A DNA stretch of 64,000 nt from Sphingomonadaceae bacterium (lineage in GTDB: Bacteria > Pseudomonadota > Alphaproteobacteria > Sphingomonadales > Sphingomonadaceae). The notes under the pieces were generated by a model, which made no database searches, was not told the origin of the DNA, and saw nothing but the letters and a program-made list of their open reading frames with translations. The position numbers were made by a program, and so were the translations under genes. Shown here piece by piece: positions 49,656 to 60,528 of this stretch (positions within the stretch are counted from its first letter, which is position 1; every line of letters starts with the position of its first letter). The stretch spans positions 62,001 through 126,000 of the forward strand of contig JANWWL010000004.1 in the NCBI GenBank assembly GCA_025056155.1. Direction: 5' to 3'.

Positions 49656-52600
49656 ACGAGCTCCACCCGGACTCGGCCGTCCATCGGCTCGCCTCGGATC
49701 CCGCCCGGCACGTCTGGGTCTCGGCGCACGCGGGCACCGGCAAGACCCGGGCCCTGGTGGACCGGATCACCCGCCTGCTCTTGTCCGGGGCCGAGCCCTC
49801 GGGCCTGCTCGCCATCACCTTCACGCGGACGGCGGCGGCGGAGATGCAGGGACGGCTGTTCGACCGGCTGGCCCGCTGGGCGGGGCTCGACGATGCGGCC
49901 CTGGAGGCCGAGTTGCGCGCTCTGGGCGAGGACAGCTCGGCCTGCCGGCTCGCCAGGGCACGGGGGCTCCTGGCCAAGGTGCTGGAAGCAAGCCCGGGGC
50001 TCGAAATCCGCACCATCCACGCCACCGCCCAGTCGATCCTCGCGGCCTTTCCGCTCGAGGCGGGGCTCGGGGCTCGGGTGGAGCCGCTCGACGAACGCCG
50101 GGCGGCCGACCTCAAGCGGCAAGCCCTGGCCCAGGTGCTGGCCGAGGCCGCGGCCGACCCCGCGGGTCGGGCGGCGGCCGACGTCGAGACGATCGCCGTC
50201 GAAGCCGGCGAGGCGCGCCTCCTGGAACTGTTGCCCGACTTCCTGCGCCCCGGCGTCATGCCGTGCGACGACCCGGCCGAGGTCGAGCCGTTGCTCCGCG
50301 GCATCGTGGGCCTCGATCCCGAGGCTCCGCCCGAACGGTTGGTCGCCCAATGCCTTGAGCCACCGCATCTTGAGGAAGCGTGGGTGCGGGCCTTGGCGGC
50401 GGGGCTACGGGCCATGGGGACAAGCACCAAAGCGCGGGAGGCCGCCGAGGCGGAGGCCTGGCTTTCCCTGGATGCCGAGGCGCGGTGCCGCGAGCGCCAC
50501 CGCCTGGTGAAGCTCGTGCGCACGGCGAAAGGCGAGCCTCGCCACTTCGAGCGCGAAGTGGCGCGAGTACCCGCCCTGGCCGAGCCCCTCGAGCGGCTTC
50601 TCGAAGCCACGGCGCGGCTTATGGAGTGCGAGCGGGCGCTCACCTTCGTCGCTCATGCCGGGGCCTGGGCGCGGGTCGGGCTCGCCGTGGCGCGGGCCTA
50701 CCGAGGCCTCAAGCAGGCCGCGGCCGCCATCGACTTCGACGACATGGTGCATCGGGCGGCCCGCCTCCTCGAGGCCGACGGCATGGCCGGGTTCGTCGCC
50801 ATGAAGCTCGACCGGACGGTGACCCACGTGCTGGTCGACGAAGCCCAGGACACGAACGCCGACCAGTGGCGCCTGATCGAGGGGCTGGTCGCCGAGTTCG
50901 ATTCCGGCCTTGGCCAGCGGCCAGGCGAGCGGCGCACCCGCTTCGTGGTGGGAGACTTCAAGCAGGCCATCTACGGCTTCCAGGGCACCGACCCCCGGGT
51001 GTTCCAGCAGGTGCACATCCGCTGGAGCGAGCGCGCCCGCGCCGCGGGCGACCGGATTGACGAGGTGCCGCTCGCCCGCAACTTCCGCTCGGCCCCCGTG
51101 ATCCTGAAGCTCGTCGATCGCGTGCTGGCCAACCTGGGCCCCGAGGCGCTGGGCCTCAGCCGGGCTCCCGCCCCACACGAGCCGGCCGACCCGACGCTGC
51201 CCGGCTGCGTGTGGCTCCTGCCGCCCATGCAGCCGCCCGAGGGGGCGGACGACGAGGAGGACGACGACCCGCCCGACCCGCGCTTTGCCGAAGCGCTGGC
51301 GCAGGGCATCGCGAACCTGGTGCGCGAGGGCAGCCCCCATCGGCTCGTGCTCCGGGCGCCTGATGGTTCGGCCCGGCCCGCCGGCCCGGGCGACGTGCTG
51401 ATCCTGCTGCAGGCGCGCGGCGACCTGATGGCGGGGTTGGTGCGGGCGCTCCATGGGGTGGGGCTGCCGGTTGCGGGCGTCGACCGGGCCCGGCTGGCCG
51501 AGCCGCTCGCCGCTCGCGACCTCTTGAGCCTCGTCCGCTTCGTGCTGCAGCCGGCCGACGACCTGGCCCTGGCCGAAGTGCTGGTCTCCCCCTTGGGCGG
51601 CCTTGATCACGAGACGATCCGGCGATTGCGCACGCCAGGCCTGGGCCTGTGGGAAGCCTTGCGCGCCGCCCCAGACCCGACGCTTCAGGACGTGCGCCGG
51701 TTCCTCGAGGACGCGTTGACCCGGGCCGACTACGCACCCCCACACGGCTTCCTGCAGGCCATCCTGGCTCAGGGGGCGCGGGCCAGGCTCAAGGCGCGTC
51801 TGGGTCCTGAGGCCGACGACGGCATCGATGCGCTCTTGGCCGAGGCCTGGGCGTTCGGGCAGGACCGCCCGGCCACCCTGCAGGGGTTCCTGGCGCATGT
51901 GGAGCGGCTGGGCGAGGCCGTGGGCCGCGACCCCGATGCCAGCCCCGGCCTGGTGCGGATCCTGACCATTCACGCGGCCAAGGGGCTCGAAGCCCCCATC
52001 GTCGTGCTGGCGGATGCCTTCCGGCGGCGCAAGCCCGCACCCTCCAGGGTGCGCTGGACCCATGCGCGCGGTGAGCTGCCGCTCGTCTATGGCGCCCGCG
52101 AACGGTTGCCGGCGGCGCTCGAACCCTTGGCCCGGGCCGAGGACCAGGCGCTGGAAGCGGAGCACCACCGCTTGCTGTATGTCGCCCTCACGCGCCCGCG
52201 CCAGGTGCTCGTGGTGGCAGGCCAGATGGGCGTGCGCGAGGCCCGGGCGCGCGCCGAGGGCAAGGCCGTTCGGCCCGCCTGGCACGACCATGTGCGCACG
52301 GCGCTCGACTCTCTGGGCGCGCAGGAGGCGGATGGCCCCTTCGGCCGCGCCGTGCGGCTTGCGGAGGGCGTCTGGCCGGAACAGGGCGAAACCGGCTCGA
52401 GGCTCGACCTGGTGGCCGTTCCCGACTGGGCGCGCCGCGCCCCGCCCACCGAAGCGGCGACTGCGCGGCGCCTCGTGCCGTCGGCTGCGGCCGAGGAGCC
52501 GCCCGCACCCCCCCCACCCCCCGACCGCGCGCAGGCCATCGCCCGGGGTCTTCTGCTGCACCGCCTGTTCGATCGCCTGCCGGCCGTGCCCGCCCACCGG

Positions 52601-53047
52601 CGGGACGAGTTGGCCCGGCGGGTGGTGGCCGCCGCGGGTCTTGCGGGCCCTGCGGCCGAGGAGGTGGTCGCCACGGCCCTCGCCACGCTGGCCCATCCCG
52701 ACCTTGCGCCCCTGTTCGCGCCGGATGCCTTGGCCGAAGCGCCCGTGGCGGGCGTGGTGGGCGACGTGGCGATCGCCGGCACCATCGACCGGCTGCGCGT
52801 GGGCCCCCACGACATCCTGCTTGCCGACTTCAAGACCGGACACGAGGTGCCCCAAGCCGCCGACGCCGTGCCGGTGGCCTATCTCCGGCAGATGGCGGCC
52901 TATCGCGCGGTTCTGATGCAGGCGCTTCCCGGTCGGTCGGTGCGCGCCTGGCTCGTCTACACGACGGGCCCGCGGATCCTCGAGCTGCCGCCGGACTTGC
53001 TCGAAGGGCACCACCCCGTTGCGCGGGCGCCTGCTGCGGCTATCTGA
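49652..53047 (+). CDS. addA: AddA helicase-nuclease subunit of AddAB
   Basis: A 1131-residue UvrD/RecB-type protein. Walker A is [16 protein letters not shown] close to the N-terminus; motif Ia is [13 protein letters not shown]; motif II is [14 protein letters not shown]; motif [17 protein letters not shown]; motif [16 protein letters not shown]; motif [13 protein letters not shown]. The C-terminal nuclease domain has [10 protein letters not shown] and [21 protein letters not shown]. Together with AddB it unwinds and degrades broken ends to feed RecA. GTG at 49652 is preferred over ATG at 49646 because GGAGG then lies 7 bases upstream and the start overlaps the addB stop. An acidic insert ([14 protein letters not shown]) is notable. 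Confidence 0.94.
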   Translation: MNELHPDSAVHRLASDPARHVWVSAHAGTGKTRALVDRITRLLLSGAEPSGLLAITFTRTAAAEMQGRLFDRLARWAGLDDAALEAELRALGEDSSACRLARARGLLAKVLEASPGLEIRTIHATAQSILAAFPLEAGLGARVEPLDERRAADLKRQALAQVLAEAAADPAGRAAADVETIAVEAGEARLLELLPDFLRPGVMPCDDPAEVEPLLRGIVGLDPEAPPERLVAQCLEPPHLEEAWVRALAAGLRAMGTSTKAREAAEAEAWLSLDAEARCRERHRLVKLVRTAKGEPRHFEREVARVPALAEPLERLLEATARLMECERALTFVAHAGAWARVGLAVARAYRGLKQAAAAIDFDDMVHRAARLLEADGMAGFVAMKLDRTVTHVLVDEAQDTNADQWRLIEGLVAEFDSGLGQRPGERRTRFVVGDFKQAIYGFQGTDPRVFQQVHIRWSERARAAGDRIDEVPLARNFRSAPVILKLVDRVLANLGPEALGLSRAPAPHEPADPTLPGCVWLLPPMQPPEGADDEEDDDPPDPRFAEALAQGIANLVREGSPHRLVLRAPDGSARPAGPGDVLILLQARGDLMAGLVRALHGVGLPVAGVDRARLAEPLAARDLLSLVRFVLQPADDLALAEVLVSPLGGLDHETIRRLRTPGLGLWEALRAAPDPTLQDVRRFLEDALTRADYAPPHGFLQAILAQGARARLKARLGPEADDGIDALLAEAWAFGQDRPATLQGFLAHVERLGEAVGRDPDASPGLVRILTIHAAKGLEAPIVVLADAFRRRKPAPSRVRWTHARGELPLVYGARERLPAALEPLARAEDQALEAEHHRLLYVALTRPRQVLVVAGQMGVREARARAEGKAVRPAWHDHVRTALDSLGAQEADGPFGRAVRLAEGVWPEQGETGSRLDLVAVPDWARRAPPTEAATARRLVPSAAAEEPPAPPPPPDRAQAIARGLLLHRLFDRLPAVPAHRRDELARRVVAAAGLAGPAAEEVVATALATLAHPDLAPLFAPDALAEAPVAGVVGDVAIAGTIDRLRVGPHDILLADFKTGHEVPQAADAVPVAYLRQMAAYRAVLMQALPGRSVRAWLVYTTGPRILELPPDLLEGHHPVARAPAAAI

Positions 53048-53067
53048 AGGGGCAGCAAGGAGGTGCC

Positions 53068-53394
53068 ATGGCGACCCGCAGCGTGACCGACGCCACGTTC
53101 GACGACGAGGTGCTGAAGGCCGAAGGGCCCGTGCTCGTCGACTTCTGGGCCGAATGGTGCGGCCCGTGCCGCATGATCGCCCCCGCCCTCGACGAGCTGT
53201 CGGAGGAGCTGGCCGGACGGGTCACCATCGCCAAGCTCAACATCGACGAAGCCCCCGAAACCGCCATGCGCTTTGGGATCCGATCGATCCCCACGATGAT
53301 GCTCTTCCGCGGCGGGGAGGTGGTGGCGACCAAGCTGGGCGCCGAGCCCAAGGCGGCCTTGCGGCGGTGGATCGAAGGCGCGCTCGAGGGCTGA
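53068..53394 (+). CDS. trxA: Thioredoxin
   Basis: A 108-residue cytoplasmic disulfide reductase with the active site WCGPC (Cys31, Cys34) and the cis-proline motif SIPTMMLF. An excellent Shine-Dalgarno sequence, AAGGAGG, lies 5 bases before the ATG. It follows addA by 20 bp, as in many alphaproteobacteria. Its stop is 6 bp from that of the convergent glutathione transferase gene. Confidence 0.96.
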   Translation: MATRSVTDATFDDEVLKAEGPVLVDFWAEWCGPCRMIAPALDELSEELAGRVTIAKLNIDEAPETAMRFGIRSIPTMMLFRGGEVVATKLGAEPKAALRRWIEGALEG

Positions 53395-53400
53395 ACGGGG

Positions 53401-54282
53401 CTAGGCGTCCTCAAGGATCTGTCCTTCCCAGGGAAAGCGCACGGCGACACACCCGGTCTGCGGGTGATGGCGCACGATCCAGAAGCCGGTGGCGTCCTCG
53501 GCGGCCAGGCGCCCTTCGACCGGAGGGTCCTGGCTTCCTTCCTGGCGCACCGCCACGGGGCGGCCGCCCGTTGTGAAGGACGGAGTGGCCGCCCGGGCAG
53601 CGGCCAGGGCGGCTTCGGCGGTCAGGGGGGTGGGGTGGCCGTGTCCGACCTCCGCCACGCGTCGGGCCCAGGGGGTGAGGGCGGGGGCCACCGCGTCGAA
53701 CGGGCCGCCGCGGGCGGCGAACCATACCAGCATGAAATGGGCCAGGTCGCCGTGGCCCGGCGCGTCGCCCCCCAGGAAGGGCCGGCCGTCCGCCAGCTCG
53801 CGTTCAAGCCACTCCAGATGTTGGGCGAAGGCCGACCGGAGGGACGGCACCATCGCACGGAAGGCTTCTCGTCTGAGGCCGAAGCGACGTTCGCGGTCGG
53901 CCCAGAACTCCTCGAATCCCTCGTCGGGCAGGTCGGCCAGGGCTACGCCGACCGCCGCCAGGAACACTGGCCCGCCCGCCTTCAGGGCGAGCGCGCGGTG
54001 GCCGGCCCCGAGCGGGGGCGGGTAGAGCGAGGGCTCGGGCCAGCGGACTTCGAGCGCCTCGAGGATGGCGAGCGTGTCGCAGAACACGTCGGCCCCGATC
54101 TGCAGGACGGGCGTGCGAACATAGCCGCCGGTCAGCGTGGCAAGCTCGGGCTTGGGACAGACGGTCGGGATGATGACGGACCCCCACTCGAGCCCCTTGA
54201 GGCCCAGGGCGAGCCGCGCCACCTCCGCCCAAGGGGACGCATCGTAATGGTGCAGGATGGGCTGGGTCGTCGGGTCCCTCAC
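53401..54282 (-). CDS. Glutathione S-transferase family protein
   Basis: A 293-residue protein with an N-terminal thioredoxin-like domain (ILHHYDASPWAEVARLALGLKG, then the cis-Pro segment YVRTPVLQIGADVF) and a C-terminal helical GST domain (FLGGDAPGHGDLAHFMLVW). It is longer than a typical GST (about 200-230) because of a C-terminal extension of about 60 residues (RLAAEDATGFWIVRHHPQTG) that resembles a small beta domain. The start is GTG at 54282 behind GGAGGA. The substrate is unknown; argJ lies 39 bp upstream on the same strand. Confidence 0.8.
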   Translation of the reverse strand: MRDPTTQPILHHYDASPWAEVARLALGLKGLEWGSVIIPTVCPKPELATLTGGYVRTPVLQIGADVFCDTLAILEALEVRWPEPSLYPPPLGAGHRALALKAGGPVFLAAVGVALADLPDEGFEEFWADRERRFGLRREAFRAMVPSLRSAFAQHLEWLERELADGRPFLGGDAPGHGDLAHFMLVWFAARGGPFDAVAPALTPWARRVAEVGHGHPTPLTAEAALAAARAATPSFTTGGRPVAVRQEGSQDPPVEGRLAAEDATGFWIVRHHPQTGCVAVRFPWEGQILEDA

Positions 54283-54321
54283 GCTCGTCCTCCAGTCCGT
54301 TAGGCGCGCCCGCGCGGCGGC

Positions 54322-55548
54322 CTAGCTGCGGTAGTCGGCGTTGATGCGGACGTATTCCTCCGTCAGGTCGCACGTCCATACCAGCGCCCGGCCATCGCCA
54401 AGGCCGAGGTCGACTTCGATCAGCACCTCCTCGCCCGCCAAGTGGCGGGCCACGGGGGCCTCGTCATAGCCCGGCACCACCGCGCCGTCGCGGGCCACCG
54501 TCACCCCGCCGAAGCGGATGGTCAGCCGGTCGCGGTCGGCCGGCTCGCCCGCGCGGCCCACGGCGGCCACCACGCGGCCCCAGTTGGCATCGCCCCCGGC
54601 CACGGCGGTCTTCACGAGCGGCGAATTGGCGATCGTGAAGGCGATCCGGCGCGCACTGGCATCCGACACGGCACCCGTCACGCGCACCTCCACGAGCTTG
54701 CGGGCACCCTCCCCGTCGCGCACCACCATCAGGGCGAGCTCTCGGCTGAGGTCGACGAGCGCGAAGGCGAGCGCATCGGCGCCGGGGTCGGCCCAGCCGC
54801 CAAGGGCCGGCAGGCCGCTCGCTCCCGTGGCGAAGGCGAGCAGCGTGTCCGAGGTGGAGGTGTCCCCGTCGACGGTGATGCACGCGAAGCTCGTCGCGTA
54901 GGCCCGCTGCAAGAGCTCCTGCAGGAACGCGGGCGCGACCGCGGCGTCCGTGAACAGGAAGGCGAGCAGCGTCGCCATGTCGGGGGCGATCATGCCCGAA
55001 CCCTTGGCGATGCCGGCCAGCCGCACGCGCCCCTGGCCCACCACCACCTCGCGCACGGCTCCTTTGGGGAAAGTGTCGGTGGTCATCATGGCGCGGGCCG
55101 CATCGTGGAACCCCGCCTCGCCCAGGCGCGCCGCGGCGGCGCGCACGCCCTCGATCGCGCGCTCGGCGGGCAGAGGAACCCCGATGACGCCGGTCGAGGC
55201 AGCGAACACCTCATGAGCTTCGCAGCCGAGCCGCCGGGCAACCTCGGCCACCTGAGCTTCGTGCGCCGCCCGCCCGGCCGCCCCAGTGAAGGCGTTGGCG
55301 TTGCCCGCGTTCACGACGAGCGCTCGGGCACGGCCACCCGGCAACCGCGCCCGACAGCTTTCCACCTCGGGCGAGGGGCAACGCGAGCGGGTAAACAGCC
55401 CTGCCACCGCCGTGCCGGGCGCGAATTCGGCCAGCCACAGGTCGTCGCGAGCCCAGGCCTTGAAGCCCGCTCGCGCCGTGCCCAGCCGGACCCCCGCCAC
55501 GGGGGGGATGGAGGGGAAGGGGCGCGCCAGGGGCGACGGCCGCGTCAT
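54322..55548 (-). CDS. argJ: Bifunctional ornithine acetyltransferase/N-acetylglutamate synthase ArgJ
   Basis: A 408-residue enzyme of the cyclic arginine pathway that transfers acetyl from N-acetylornithine to glutamate and may also use acetyl-CoA. The autocleavage site lies in [16 protein letters not shown], between Ala192 and nucleophile Thr193. Other family segments are [15 protein letters not shown] and [14 protein letters not shown]. The length and C-terminal NADYRS are standard. ATG at 55548. It is divergent from secA; the parvulin-type isomerase gene that often lies between argJ and secA in alphaproteobacteria is absent. Confidence 0.95.
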   Translation of the reverse strand: MTRPSPLARPFPSIPPVAGVRLGTARAGFKAWARDDLWLAEFAPGTAVAGLFTRSRCPSPEVESCRARLPGGRARALVVNAGNANAFTGAAGRAAHEAQVAEVARRLGCEAHEVFAASTGVIGVPLPAERAIEGVRAAAARLGEAGFHDAARAMMTTDTFPKGAVREVVVGQGRVRLAGIAKGSGMIAPDMATLLAFLFTDAAVAPAFLQELLQRAYATSFACITVDGDTSTSDTLLAFATGASGLPALGGWADPGADALAFALVDLSRELALMVVRDGEGARKLVEVRVTGAVSDASARRIAFTIANSPLVKTAVAGGDANWGRVVAAVGRAGEPADRDRLTIRFGGVTVARDGAVVPGYDEAPVARHLAGEEVLIEVDLGLGDGRALVWTCDLTEEYVRINADYRS

Positions 55549-55673
55549 GGCCGCGCCTTAGGTCGGCCCGTCGGGGCCGGGAAGGGCCGTTCGTTGACGC
55601 CCGCCCCCCCGGTTCCTATGTGCGGCGGGTGCCCGAGGGGCGGTGGTCCGCCCCGGCCAGCGCGAAGGCTCCG

Positions 55674-58451
55674 ATGCTCGGTCTCAACAAGGTCGCACGG
55701 GCGATCTTCGGCTCTTCCAACGACCGCTACCTACGCTCGCTCAAGCCCATCGTCGCGCGCATCAACGCGCTCGAGCCCGACTTCCAGGCGCGTTCGGACG
55801 AGGCGTTGGCCGCGCTGACCCCCGAATACCGGCAGCGCCTGGCCAACGGCGAGCCGCTCGACCGCCTGCTGCCCGAAGCCTTCGCCCTGGTGCGCGAGGC
55901 TGCGCGGCGCACGCTGGGCTTGCGCCACTTCGACGTGCAGCTGATGGGCGGCATCGTCCTCCATCGCGGCGAGATCGCCGAGATGAAGACGGGCGAAGGC
56001 AAGACGCTGGTGGCCACGCTCGCCGTCTACCTCAACGCCTTGACGGGTAAGGGCGTGCACGTCGTCACCGTCAACGACTACCTGGCCCGCCGCGACGCCG
56101 AGTGGATGGGCCGGATCTATCGCTTCCTGGGCATGAGCGTGGGCGTCATCGTGCCCAACCTCACGGACGTCGAGCGGCGGGCGGCCTATGCGGCCGACAT
56201 CACCTATGGCACGAACAACGAGTTCGGGTTCGACTACTTGCGCGACAACATGAAATATTCGCGCGAGGCGATGGTGCAGCGGCCGTTCCACTACGCCATC
56301 GTCGACGAAGTCGACTCCATCCTGATCGACGAAGCGCGCACCCCCCTCATCATTTCGGGGCCCACCGAGGACAAGTCTGATCTCTACATCGCCGTCGACC
56401 GCATCGTGAAGTCGCTGCGGCCCGAACACTACGAGAAGGACGAGAAGTCGAAGTCGGTGATCCTGACCGAGGAGGGCACCGAGGTGGCCGAGCGGGCGCT
56501 GGAAGCCGCGGGCCTCCTCGAAGGCTCGAACCTCTACGACATCGCCAATACCCAGGTCGTCCACCATCTCAATCAGGCGCTGCGCGCCAACCTGATGTTC
56601 CGGCGCGACACCGACTACATCGTGAAGGACGGCCGGATCGTCATCATCGACGAATTCACCGGGCGCATGATGGAAGGCCGGCGCTGGTCCGACGGACTGC
56701 ACCAGGCGGTGGAGGCCAAGGAGGGGGTGGAAATGCAGCCTGAGAACCAGACGTTGGCCTCGATTACGTTCCAGAACTATTTCCGGCTCTACCCCAAGCT
56801 TGCCGGCATGACGGGCACCGCCGTCACCGAGGCGGCGGAATTCCACGACATCTACAAGCTGAACGTGGTGGAGATCCCCACCAACGTGCCGGTCCGCCGG
56901 ATCGACGAGGACGACGCGTTCTACAAGAACGAAGCTGACAAGTACGCGGCCATCGTCAAGGCGATCAAGGAGGCCTCGGCCCGCGGCCAGCCGGTGCTGG
57001 TGGGCACGGTCTCCATCGAGAAGTCCGAGAAACTTTCGGCGTTCCTCAAGAAGGAGGGGATCGAGCACAGCGTGCTCAACGCCCGCTTCCATGAGCAAGA
57101 GGCCCACATCGTGGCCCAGGCCGGGCGGTACGGGGCCGTGACGATCGCCACCAACATGGCCGGCCGCGGCACCGACATCCAGCTGGGGGGCAACGCCGAA
57201 TTCCGCATCCAGGACGAGCTGGGCGATCTGCCGCCCGGCCCGGAGCGCGCGGCGCGCGAGGCCGAGATCCGCGCGGAGGTGGCGGCCGAGCGCGAGAAGG
57301 TGCGCGAAGCGGGCGGGCTGTTCGTGCTGGGCACCGAACGGCACGAGAGCCGCCGCATCGACAACCAGCTGCGCGGTCGCTCCGGCCGACAGGGCGATCC
57401 GGGCCGTTCGCGCTTCTACTTGTCGCTAGACGACGACCTCCTGCGCATCTTCGGGCAGCAGAACCTGCTGCACCGGGTGATGAAGGGGGGCCTGGAGGAC
57501 GGCGAGGCGATCGTCCACCCGTGGATCTCCAAGGCGATCGAAACCGCCCAGAAGAAGGTGGAGGCGCGCAACTACGAAATCCGCAAGCAGCTGCTGCAGT
57601 ACGACGACGTGATGAACGACCAGCGGAAGGTCGTCTACGAACAGCGCAACGAGATCATCGACTCCCCATCGGTGTCCGACCTCGTGGCGGCCATGCGGCA
57701 CGAGACGGTGGAGGCGATCGTGGCCGCGCACTGTCCGGAAGGCACCTATCCCGAACAATGGGCGCTCGACGCGTTGGCCAACGACGTGCGCGACATCCTG
57801 GGCCTGGAGGCCCCCGTGGCCGAGTGGGCGAACGAATCCGCGGTCGAGCCCCAGATGTTCGTGGAGCGTCTGACGAACCTGCTGGACCGCAAGATGGAGG
57901 CCAAGGCGGCCGCCTTCCCGCCCGAGACCTGGGCCGCGGTCGAGAAGTCGGTCCTGCTCCAGCAGCTCGACCACCATTGGAAGGAGCATCTGGCGACCCT
58001 CGACGCGCTGCGCCAGGTGATCCACCTGCGCGCCTACGCCCAGAAACAGCCCATCAACGAATACAAGGCGGAAGCCTTCGCCCTGTTCCAGCGGATGCTC
58101 CGCTTGGTGCGCGAGGACACGACGCGCGTGCTCTCGGCCATCGAGGTCCGCATGCCCGAACCACCCCCGCTGCCGGACCTGCCCGATTTCTTGACCCTCT
58201 CCGGCCCGCGGGATCCCGCGGCGCCGGCCTGGGGCGGGGCGGCCCGGCCGGCCGCGGCGGCAGGCGTGTTCGCGCTGGGCGAACCTCTGTCGCCCGACGA
58301 GGTCGCCGCAGCGCGCGCCGTGGCGCACCGTTATGGCGCCTCGTTCGTGCCCGAGGACCCCGAGACCTGGCAGCGGCCCGTGCCGCGCAACGCCCCCTGC
58401 CCCTGCGGTTCGGGCCGCAAGTTCAAGCACTGCCACGGCAGCCTGGCCTGA
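55674..58451 (+). CDS. secA: Protein translocase ATPase SecA
   Basis: A 925-residue motor that drives preproteins through SecYEG. Walker A MKTGEGKT is at residues 104-111 and DEVD at 211-214; the second nucleotide-binding fold has [17 protein letters not shown] and the arginine-finger segment [20 protein letters not shown] (partly quoted). The C-terminal zinc/SecB-binding motif [15 protein letters not shown] is intact. The ATG at 55674 is preceded by GAAGG. It is divergent from argJ across 125 bp. Length is in the normal alphaproteobacterial range. Confidence 0.98.
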   Translation: MLGLNKVARAIFGSSNDRYLRSLKPIVARINALEPDFQARSDEALAALTPEYRQRLANGEPLDRLLPEAFALVREAARRTLGLRHFDVQLMGGIVLHRGEIAEMKTGEGKTLVATLAVYLNALTGKGVHVVTVNDYLARRDAEWMGRIYRFLGMSVGVIVPNLTDVERRAAYAADITYGTNNEFGFDYLRDNMKYSREAMVQRPFHYAIVDEVDSILIDEARTPLIISGPTEDKSDLYIAVDRIVKSLRPEHYEKDEKSKSVILTEEGTEVAERALEAAGLLEGSNLYDIANTQVVHHLNQALRANLMFRRDTDYIVKDGRIVIIDEFTGRMMEGRRWSDGLHQAVEAKEGVEMQPENQTLASITFQNYFRLYPKLAGMTGTAVTEAAEFHDIYKLNVVEIPTNVPVRRIDEDDAFYKNEADKYAAIVKAIKEASARGQPVLVGTVSIEKSEKLSAFLKKEGIEHSVLNARFHEQEAHIVAQAGRYGAVTIATNMAGRGTDIQLGGNAEFRIQDELGDLPPGPERAAREAEIRAEVAAEREKVREAGGLFVLGTERHESRRIDNQLRGRSGRQGDPGRSRFYLSLDDDLLRIFGQQNLLHRVMKGGLEDGEAIVHPWISKAIETAQKKVEARNYEIRKQLLQYDDVMNDQRKVVYEQRNEIIDSPSVSDLVAAMRHETVEAIVAAHCPEGTYPEQWALDALANDVRDILGLEAPVAEWANESAVEPQMFVERLTNLLDRKMEAKAAAFPPETWAAVEKSVLLQQLDHHWKEHLATLDALRQVIHLRAYAQKQPINEYKAEAFALFQRMLRLVREDTTRVLSAIEVRMPEPPPLPDLPDFLTLSGPRDPAAPAWGGAARPAAAAGVFALGEPLSPDEVAAARAVAHRYGASFVPEDPETWQRPVPRNAPCPCGSGRKFKHCHGSLA

Positions 58452-58681
58452 TCCCCTGGGCGAGCGAGCGCCCCCCCGGCGGGGCGCCCGCCGGGGGAGG
58501 CGGCGCGCGGGCGGGCGGAGGGCGGGGCAGGCGGCCCGGCGCGAGCAGGGGTGCGGGCCGGGCGGGCCGCACCGCCAGGAGCGGTCGCGTTCGGCCGGCG
58601 CGCGGCGAGGCGCAGCTGGACGGGCCGTGGGGCTGCGGCTAGCGGTGGTGTCTAGGACTGCACCCCCCGGGAACGCACCCC

Positions 58682-59467
58682 ATGTCGCTCCTGCTCGTGG
58701 AGGTGGCGGACGGCATCGCCACCCTGACCCTCAACCGGCCCGAGGCCATGAACGCCCTGTCGCGGGCGCTGCGCGTGGAGCTTGCCGCGACCGTCCGCCG
58801 GCTCGCCGCCGACCCGGCCGTGCGCGTTTTCATCCTGACGGGTGCGGGCGAGCGGGCCTTCTCGGCAGGCCTCGACCTCAAGGAGCTGGGGCAGGACCCG
58901 GCCGCCATGGCCGACACCACCGCCAAGGACGACGCCAACCCCGTGCGGGCGATCGAGGAGTGCGCAAGGCCCGTGATCGGGGCCATCAACGGCGTCGCCA
59001 TCACTGGCGGCTTCGAGCTGGCGCTGGCCTGCGACATCCTGTTGGCCTCGACGAACGCGCGCTTTGCCGACACCCACGCGCGCGTCGGCATCCTGCCCGG
59101 CTGGGGGCTGTCGCAGAAACTGCCCCGCCTCATTGGCCCGTCGCGGGCGAAGGAGCTGTCGTTCACGGGCAACTTCCTCGATGCGACCACGGCCGAGCGC
59201 TGGGGTCTGGTCAACCGGGTGGTGGCGCCCCAGGACCTGATGCCGGCCGCTCGGCGCCTGGCCGCGGACATCGCCGGGATCGACCCGGCGTTCCTCGCCG
59301 CCTACAAGCGCCTCATCGACGATGGCTTGGCGCTGCCGTTGGGTCCGGCGCTCCGGCTCGAGACCGAGCGATCGTCGGCCGCGAACGCGATGGTGCGACC
59401 TGAGGACGTCGCCCGCCGCCGCCAGGCCGTCCTCGCCCGCGGGCGCGACCAGCAGGCGGCCGGTTGA
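58682..59467 (+). CDS. Enoyl-CoA hydratase/isomerase (crotonase) family protein with altered active site
   Basis: A 261-residue crotonase-fold protein with the oxyanion-hole motifs AFSAGLDLKEL and AINGVAITGGFELALACD. The first catalytic acid is kept (Glu112 in GGFEL), but the position of the second (Glu in the canonical QPE-x3-G-x2-PG motif) is His132 in ADTHARVGILPGWG. Simple hydration normally uses both glutamates, so this may be an isomerase, a hydrolase or a specialised hydratase. The DTHARVG variant recurs in uncharacterised crotonases. It begins at ATG 58682 with a weak GGGAA site and stands alone between secA and the str operon. Confidence 0.85.
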   Translation: MSLLLVEVADGIATLTLNRPEAMNALSRALRVELAATVRRLAADPAVRVFILTGAGERAFSAGLDLKELGQDPAAMADTTAKDDANPVRAIEECARPVIGAINGVAITGGFELALACDILLASTNARFADTHARVGILPGWGLSQKLPRLIGPSRAKELSFTGNFLDATTAERWGLVNRVVAPQDLMPAARRLAADIAGIDPAFLAAYKRLIDDGLALPLGPALRLETERSSAANAMVRPEDVARRRQAVLARGRDQQAAG

Positions 59468-59657
59468 CGCGCCGGTTGCCGGGCGCTAGGGCCCGCCGCG
59501 CTCAAGGGCTGGTCGTAGGCACGGCCTAAACGCAGCTCGTGGCCGGCGGGCGGGTTCGCCCGCCCCTTCCCCCATCCCCTGAGCGCCACGTCGGTCGTGG
59601 AAGCCCTCGTCGGTGAGGACGGGGGCGCGTTGGCTTGAGAGGACGGACGCGACGCGC

Positions 59658-60029
<372 letters not shown>

Positions 60030-60040
60030 GAGGCTAGCCC

Positions 60041-60511
60041 ATGCCCCGCCGCCGCCGTCCCGAAAGGCGTGAGATCCTGCCCGATCCCCGCTATGGGGAC
60101 CCCGTGCTCACCAAGTTCATGAACCTGGTGATGCTGCAGGGCAAGAAGAGCGTGGCCGAGAAGATCGTCTACACTGCCCTCGACACGATCGAGAGCCGGC
60201 TGAAGCGTGATCCCATGGCCGTCTTTCACGAGGCGCTGGACAACGTGAAGCCGATGGTGGAGGTGCGTTCGCGGCGCGTGGGCGGGGCCACCTACCAGGT
60301 GCCCGTCGAGGTGCGGCCCGAGCGCGCCCAGGCGTTGGCCATCCGCTGGATCATCGCGGCGGCGCGCAACCGCTCGGAGAAGACGATGTCGGCCCGCCTG
60401 TCCGCGGAGCTCATCGAAGCCTCGAACAACCGCGGCTCGGCGGTGAAGAAGCGCGAGGACACGCACCGGATGGCCGAGGCCAACCGGGCCTTCAGCCACT
60501 ACCGCTGGTAA
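60041..60511 (+). CDS. rpsG: 30S ribosomal protein S7
   Basis: A 156-residue primary 16S rRNA-binding protein that nucleates 30S head assembly. It has typical alphaproteobacterial length and motifs: [19 protein letters not shown] at the N-terminus, [20 protein letters not shown] in the middle and [21 protein letters not shown] at the end (partly quoted). It starts 11 bp after the rpsL stop and precedes fusA by 17 bp. Confidence 0.98.
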   Translation: MPRRRRPERREILPDPRYGDPVLTKFMNLVMLQGKKSVAEKIVYTALDTIESRLKRDPMAVFHEALDNVKPMVEVRSRRVGGATYQVPVEVRPERAQALAIRWIIAAARNRSEKTMSARLSAELIEASNNRGSAVKKREDTHRMAEANRAFSHYRW

Positions 60512-60528
60512 GATCGCCGGAGCCGACC

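Noticed and set aside
46647-53014. Very long open frames on the strand opposite addB and addA (about 990 and 870 codons)
   Set aside because: High GC with strong third-position bias leaves the opposite strand open; the translations are low-complexity Arg/Gly/His-rich with no known motif, while the sense frames encode complete AddB and AddA.
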